Source of the DNA: Gallionellaceae bacterium
Lineage (GTDB): Bacteria > Pseudomonadota > Gammaproteobacteria > Burkholderiales > Gallionellaceae
Reading direction: 5' to 3'
Length of the DNA stretch: 9,138 nucleotides
Assembly (NCBI GenBank): GCA_030646595.1
Contig: JAUSKS010000015.1
Span: forward strand, 1 to 9,138
Position 1 is the first letter of the stretch; each line of letters starts with the position of its first letter. Below, piece by piece: positions 5,212-9,138 of this stretch. The notes below the pieces were generated by a model. It did no database searches, was not told where the DNA came from, and saw nothing but the letters and a program-made list of their open reading frames with translations. Position numbers and translations under genes: made by a program.

Positions 5212-7557
5212 ATGCGTTATCTTGTTAAGCTGTTTTTCATATTGTCTTGTTTCCTTACCTTGCAACCTGCAAATGCGTCTGGTCCGGGCACTTACACTTT
5301 TTATGACTTTGACACGCCAGGGCCTTTCTCTAATTTTGATATCTATACAACCTGGTTGGATGCACCCGCATCGGGTGTTGTGAACGCTAATATCTATCCA
5401 GCATTTCAGTTTGCGTTTCAGAACGGTGGTGGTTATATAGGAACACAGATGAATCTTAATGGCACAGGTAGATCCGTGCTTTTTTCTATCTGGGATACTG
5501 CTGAGAATTCCCAGACAGCAATAGGCACCTCTTCCAATTGCGTACGTTTTGGGGGAGAAGGTACGGGGGCTGGTTGCCCACTATGGGATTACGGATGGGT
5601 AGCAGGGCGCGAATACCGGCTGCGGGTGGTGTCAGCGGGCATTGATGCGACTGGTGAAAATTGGCGCGGTGAAATCAAAGACATGGTCACCGGCATAGAA
5701 ACGGTACTGGGTGTTATTCATCTTGCCAACACACCTGGTTATACGGGCTATGGTCAGTTAACAGGTGGCCTTACCTTTTTGGAATATTTTACTGCGACCA
5801 CCTGTACCGGCAATCCGGCATCCAAGATATTGTGGAGAGGGCCATATGCAGAAAATGGGCTTTATGGTGCCCGTTACGCATATTCTGGCTATAACAGATG
5901 TGTGAACCTGGATGTTGCGACCAGTACTGGCAAACCCACCGTAACCCATGAAATTGGTGACAGTGTTCAACATACTACAGCCCAAGAACAAGAACTGTGG
6001 AATTCGCCGGTGGTCACGACCCAGCCAATGACCGGCAGTACACCAAATTGCGCGACGTTCAATGCCACAATCAATACCTGGGGATTGGCGAGTAATCTAC
6101 GGTTCCAATATGGTGCAACCTCTGCATTTGGTTCGACAACTGCCGATATTCCGGTGACCTCTACAGCCGCTACGCCCATTGCCAGCAATGTATGCAGCTT
6201 GATGGCAAATACTACCTATTACGCACAGGCGGTGGGTACCTATAACGATCCTGTGAAAGGTGTCTTGACCACCTATGGGGAGACACTGCAATTTACCCTG
6301 GATGCCAGCGGCAACATTATTGTCGGCAGCGTTATCGCTGCTCCTCCCACGGTAGACTCTACCACGGTTTCCAATATTCAAGGGACCACCGCTGCGCTGT
6401 CTGCCACAGTCAATACCAATGGTAGCGCAGGAAGAGTATATGCCCAGTGCAAAACAGGTACCGGGGATTACACTGGCTATGGCCTCACACCACCTATTAT
6501 GCTTGCTCAACAGCCCATTAAGGGAAGGATAATAGGCTTTGATATAACTGGGCTGACACCGAGTACAACCTATACCTGCCGTATCGGTGCCTGGAACAAT
6601 GGTACGGAGTCGGATACCTTGGGTACTCCAGTATCCTTTAACACCTTAGACCTTGTGAACACTACAGGCTATTCCAATCTGCTAAAAACCAGCGCCACCC
6701 TCAGCGGCACGGTCAACAACAATGGTAGTGATGGCGTGCTGTATGGTGCATGTAAAACAGGTACCGGACCCTACGTCAATTTTGGCAGCAAACCAATTCC
6801 GGCAACAAATGGGGCGGTAAGTGTCGACCTCATAGGTCTGGCGCAGAACACAAGCTATTCCTGCCATATTAGTACTTGGAATAACATAATGATGACAGAG
6901 ACAACAGGTACGCCTGATGTGATATTTAACACCCTCCTCTACGACCCGCCTACAGTCAGCCCCACTGAGGTTTCCAATATCCAGCAGACCACTGCCACGC
7001 TGACTGCCACAGTCAATACCAACGGCGGGCCTGGGAGAGCCTATGCTCAGTGTAAAACAGGCACGGGTGAGTATGAATACGCTAACGGCATTACACCCCT
7101 TCCTCAGCAACCTATTAACGGGCTGGTAAGTTTGGATATATCAGGTTTGTCCGCGATTACTGCCTATACCTGCCGTATCAATGCCTGGAATAACGGAACA
7201 AATGCAGAGACGATGGGGATACCAGTATCGTTCACCACGTTGGCATATCCTCCCACGGTAACTACCACCGGGGCTTCCAACATTCAACAGACTACCGCTA
7301 CACTTAACGGTACAGTGAATACTAATGGCGATCCCAGTGGAGGAGTCTATAGCCAATGTAAAATTGGCACGGGTGCCTATGCCGCTTACGGTGCCATATT
7401 GCTGTCTCAACCTACTAATGGCACGGTCAGTGTTGCAATTACGGGGTTACGGGCAAACAAGACTTATTACTGCCATTTGAATGCCTTCGGTAATCATACG
7501 GGGAATGTACCGGACACCATCGGCACTCCAGATGTAACCTTTAAAACGCTGAAATAG
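5212..7557 (+). CDS. Exported DUF3472-type protein with five fibronectin-III-like repeats
   Basis: This is a 781-residue secreted protein of unknown function. Residues 1-22 are a signal peptide (MRYLVKLFFILSCFLTLQPA then NA-S). Residues 25-260 resemble DUF3472: FYDFDTP, AFQFAFQNGGGYIGTQM, VLFSIWD, FGGEGTGAGCPLWDYGWVAG and EYRLRV, a beta-rich domain of exported proteins. Five fibronectin-III-like repeats follow: a divergent one (about 266-364), then 378-479, 480-575, 577-678 and 679-781. The last four share SNIQQTTATLxxTVNTNG, AQCKTGTGxY, DISGLxxxTxYTCRIxAWNN and GTPVSFNTL. Each has two Cys 37-43 residues apart (413/456, 514/551, 614/654, 716/754), probably a disulfide. The protein ends right after the last repeat with no LPXTG, PEP-CTERM or membrane anchor. 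AGGGAG lies 5 bases before the ATG. A binding or adhesive role outside the inner membrane is inferred, and no catalytic site was recognised. Confidence 0.87.
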   Translation: MRYLVKLFFILSCFLTLQPANASGPGTYTFYDFDTPGPFSNFDIYTTWLDAPASGVVNANIYPAFQFAFQNGGGYIGTQMNLNGTGRSVLFSIWDTAENSQTAIGTSSNCVRFGGEGTGAGCPLWDYGWVAGREYRLRVVSAGIDATGENWRGEIKDMVTGIETVLGVIHLANTPGYTGYGQLTGGLTFLEYFTATTCTGNPASKILWRGPYAENGLYGARYAYSGYNRCVNLDVATSTGKPTVTHEIGDSVQHTTAQEQELWNSPVVTTQPMTGSTPNCATFNATINTWGLASNLRFQYGATSAFGSTTADIPVTSTAATPIASNVCSLMANTTYYAQAVGTYNDPVKGVLTTYGETLQFTLDASGNIIVGSVIAAPPTVDSTTVSNIQGTTAALSATVNTNGSAGRVYAQCKTGTGDYTGYGLTPPIMLAQQPIKGRIIGFDITGLTPSTTYTCRIGAWNNGTESDTLGTPVSFNTLDLVNTTGYSNLLKTSATLSGTVNNNGSDGVLYGACKTGTGPYVNFGSKPIPATNGAVSVDLIGLAQNTSYSCHISTWNNIMMTETTGTPDVIFNTLLYDPPTVSPTEVSNIQQTTATLTATVNTNGGPGRAYAQCKTGTGEYEYANGITPLPQQPINGLVSLDISGLSAITAYTCRINAWNNGTNAETMGIPVSFTTLAYPPTVTTTGASNIQQTTATLNGTVNTNGDPSGGVYSQCKIGTGAYAAYGAILLSQPTNGTVSVAITGLRANKTYYCHLNAFGNHTGNVPDTIGTPDVTFKTLK
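6343..7554 (+). repeat. Four tandem ~300-base coding repeats (fibronectin-III-like modules)
   Basis: The four modules start near 6343, 6649, 6940 and 7246. They remain alike at the DNA level in places: CTGCCACAGTCAATACCAA occurs exactly in the first and third. The first and third modules are the closest pair (NTNG-x-GRxYAQCKTGTG in both), which suggests duplication of a two-module unit rather than one by one. Confidence 0.8.
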
Positions 7558-7601
7558 TGTTTTTCAGGACTCATTTAATAGGAGGATAGGAATTGGAATC
7601 T

Positions 7602-7631
7602 AATAGGTGGGTAACTCATTGCCCACCTATT
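7602..7631 (+). terminator. Strong hairpin after the DUF3472 gene, possible terminator
   Basis: The arms 7602-7614 (AATAGGTGGGTAA) and 7619-7631 (TTGCCCACCTATT) pair over 13 bp with a single T-G wobble and a CTCA loop. It starts 45 bases after the DUF3472 stop. Only a short T stretch at the stem base follows, so intrinsic termination would be imperfect. It may instead separate or stabilise the two messages, leaving partial read-through to the RCC1 gene. Confidence 0.5.
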
Positions 7632-7642
7632 TCAGAGGGTTT

Positions 7643-7662
7643 CCACATTCTGACAGATGTGG
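7643..7662 (+). repeat. Second hairpin in the spacer before the RCC1 gene
   Basis: CCACAT (7643-7648) and ATGTGG (7657-7662) form a perfect 6-bp stem around an 8-base loop, flanked by GAGG on the left and CCTC on the right, which could extend it. It lies 11 bases after the larger hairpin, so the two form a tandem structured block. No T-run follows. Confidence 0.4.
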
Positions 7663-7744
7663 CCTCCCTAGTTACTGCAAGGAATATTACTCTACCAATC
7701 TATAAATATATTTTTAAAAACCACAGTTACTAAGGGGATCTATC

Positions 7745-9138
7745 ATGAAAAAACAGTTATTAGCCCTCTGGTTGGGAATAGCGTTGTTGTTTGGATACGG
7801 CGCAGAATCAACGGCAGCGACAGTGACAGGTACAGTGTGGACGTGGGGATACAATTCCAGCGGCCAATTAGGTAATGGTACGGTTAGCCAAACTCCACAG
7901 CCCAACCCGGCAGCCATTAGTGGCGTGAGCAGTGTGGTTGCAGTAACCGGCGGCTTGTACCACAGCCTGGCTGCAAAGGCCGATGGCACAGTGTGGGCTT
8001 GGGGAAAGAATAATACTGGTCAGGTAGGTGATGGCACTGGCATTAATCAGTCAACCCCAGTGCAAGTTATTGGCCTGACTGGAGTGATTGCTGCTGCGGC
8101 AGGATTTGAACACAGCTTGGCGCTGAAAGCTGACGGTACAGTATGGTCCTGGGGGAAAAATTATTTCGGCCAGTTAGGTGATGGCACTGGCATTAATCAG
8201 TCAACCCCAGTGCAAATCAGCGGCCTGGCTGGTATTACTGCTATTGCGGCTGGGGATGATTTTAGCTTGGCAGTAAAATCCGACGGTACTGTGTGGGCCT
8301 GGGGGCAAAATAATGTTGGCCAACTAGGTAATAATATTTCTACCTATGAATTAACTCCGGTACAGATCAATGGCCTTGCTGGTGTAATTGCCGTTGCTGG
8401 CGGATTTGGGCACGGCCTGGCCCTGAAATCTGACGGCACGGTATGGGCTTGGGGGGAAAACAGATATGGAAAATTAGGTGACGGCAGTAATACTAATCAA
8501 CCGACCCCCATCCAGGTTCACGATCTGGCTGATCCTAGCGGCTACCTGACTGGAATAATCGCCATTGCAGCAGGAGAAGAACATAGCCTGGCTGCAAAAG
8601 CAGATGGCACCGTGCGTGCCTGGGGTAATGGTTATAACGGTCAGTTAGGTGATGGCAGCACCACCGAGCGCTGGACCCCAGTGCAGGTCAGTGGCCTGAC
8701 CGGCGTAGTTGCCTTGACCGCAGGTGCAGGAGCCTATCACAGCCGGGCACTAAAATCGGATGGGGCAATATGGGCTTGGGGGCGCAACCAGTATGCTGAA
8801 TTAGGCGATGGCACGCTCACCCAACGGTTAACCGCGGTGCAGGTCATCAACCTTTCCAATGCAGGGGGTGTCGGTGCAATGGGTGGGGGTAGCGATCATG
8901 GTCTGGCCATTATCCGACCCTATATTGATTTAATTGCCAGCGCGCTTAACGTAACCTTGTCCGGTAATAATCTAGTTATTGAGGATGCAGTCAGCAACCA
9001 AGGCACAGGCGACTCAACCGTGCCATTCACTACCAGCTACTATCTTTCCAGCAACACGCTTTATGACACCAGTGACATACTGCTATGCAGCCGCAATATC
9101 AGCGCTTTGGCTGTCGGTGTAACAAATACGGCTAGCAG
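7745..9138 (+). CDS. Exported RCC1-repeat (seven-bladed propeller) protein with CARDB-like domain, cut by right edge
   Basis: The frame is open for 464 codons to the window end. A signal peptide spans residues 1-25 (MKKQLLALWLGIALLFGYGA then ESTAA), and AAGGGG (7732-7737) lies 7 bases before the ATG. Seven RCC1-type repeats follow, beginning with GTVWTWG at 29 and then near 81, 131, 181, 231, 288 and 340, each like GTVWAWGxNxxGQLGDGT, TPVQVxGL and AAGxxHSLALKxD. Seven units suit one closed beta-propeller. Unit five carries a 7-residue insert (DPSGYLT, about 263-269). From about 394 the segment DLIASALNVTLSGNNLVIED, then VSNQGTGDS and YYLSSNTLYDTSDILL, matches CARDB, an immunoglobulin-like domain of bacterial surface proteins. 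Bacterial RCC1 proteins are mostly uncharacterised; nothing supports the GTPase-exchange activity of eukaryotic RCC1. A secreted binding role is inferred. The C-terminus and any sorting signal are outside the window. Confidence 0.9.
   Translation, partial: MKKQLLALWLGIALLFGYGAESTAATVTGTVWTWGYNSSGQLGNGTVSQTPQPNPAAISGVSSVVAVTGGLYHSLAAKADGTVWAWGKNNTGQVGDGTGINQSTPVQVIGLTGVIAAAAGFEHSLALKADGTVWSWGKNYFGQLGDGTGINQSTPVQISGLAGITAIAAGDDFSLAVKSDGTVWAWGQNNVGQLGNNISTYELTPVQINGLAGVIAVAGGFGHGLALKSDGTVWAWGENRYGKLGDGSNTNQPTPIQVHDLADPSGYLTGIIAIAAGEEHSLAAKADGTVRAWGNGYNGQLGDGSTTERWTPVQVSGLTGVVALTAGAGAYHSRALKSDGAIWAWGRNQYAELGDGTLTQRLTAVQVINLSNAGGVGAMGGGSDHGLAIIRPYIDLIASALNVTLSGNNLVIEDAVSNQGTGDSTVPFTTSYYLSSNTLYDTSDILLCSRNISALAVGVTNTAS
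8025..8065 (+). repeat. Exact 41-base direct repeat, copy 1 (inside the RCC1 gene)
   Basis: This stretch recurs without mismatch at 8175-8215. The offset is exactly 150 bases, one 50-residue RCC1 repeat, so both copies encode LGDGTGINQSTPVQ-type sequence in frame (VGDG in copy 1). Flanking third positions differ, pointing to recent duplication or gene conversion of this part only. Confidence 0.9.
8175..8215 (+). repeat. Exact 41-base direct repeat, copy 2 (inside the RCC1 gene)
   Basis: Partner of 8025-8065, in the next RCC1 unit. Recombination between the two would remove or add exactly one propeller blade and keep the frame. Confidence 0.9.

Larger units (their letters stand above)
7593..7733 (+). 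other. Possible small ORF (46 codons, TTG start) before the RCC1 gene
   Basis: A perfect AGGAGG (7580-7585) stands 7 bases before a TTG that opens a 46-codon frame (LESNRWVTHCPPISEG...). Its TAA stop (7731-7733) falls in the ribosome binding site of the RCC1 gene. It has no recognisable domain. The 13-bp hairpin at 7602-7631 lies inside it, so it could be a leader peptide, or merely an open stretch, since a 46-codon frame is not rare by chance. The Shine-Dalgarno and spacing are the only positive evidence. Confidence 0.22.

Noticed and set aside
6097..7410. Several minus-strand open frames of 89-142 residues opposite the Fn3-like repeats
   Set aside because: They mirror the repeat structure of the plus-strand gene, with repeated Cys/Gly/Ile-rich patterns, and have no start signals. 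They are shadows.

Overview
The window looks like a chromosomal segment of a Gram-negative proteobacterium. I infer a betaproteobacterium, possibly of the Gallionella/Nitrosomonas kind. The basis is the core gene order (M16 zinc peptidase divergent from ftsY, with ftsE and ftsX following), the medium GC content, the E. coli-like signal peptides and the absence of Gram-positive sorting signals. The lineage is inferred, not proven.

Left half (1-3696) is a conserved core block. The minus strand carries the N-terminal 79 residues of an exported M16 zinc metallopeptidase. A 114-base divergent spacer separates it from ftsY (SRP receptor GTPase). ftsY is followed by a two-gene toxin-antitoxin cassette: a DUF2281/VapB-like antitoxin and a VapC-like PIN ribonuclease. 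Then come ftsE and ftsX (divisome ABC transporter), which overlap by 4 bases. The ftsY-ftsEX block is normally contiguous, so the cassette looks like an insertion. A 10/12-matching 12-base direct repeat directly follows both the ftsY stop and the vapC stop, and so brackets the cassette.

Right half (3697-9138) is accessory in character. It holds a LuxR/GerE-type regulator with a GAF-like N-terminal region (3898-4986), then two exported multi-repeat proteins on the same strand. The first (5212-7557) has a signal peptide, a DUF3472-type domain and about five fibronectin-III-like repeats with a conserved cysteine pair. The second (7745 to beyond the right edge) has a signal peptide, a seven-repeat RCC1 propeller and the start of a CARDB-like domain. 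Neither is clearly enzymatic, and both look like secreted or surface binding proteins. I infer that the regulator may control them, but nothing in the sequence proves it.

The three right-hand intergenic regions are rich in dyads. The leader of the DUF3472 gene has a GC-rich nested hairpin, a set of mutually exclusive short stems and a perfect 7-bp dyad near the ribosome binding site. The gap before the RCC1 gene holds a 13-bp hairpin, a second hairpin and a possible 46-codon small ORF with a perfect Shine-Dalgarno sequence. No rRNA, tRNA, CRISPR array or intact insertion sequence was seen. No gene-free stretch exceeds about 225 bases.
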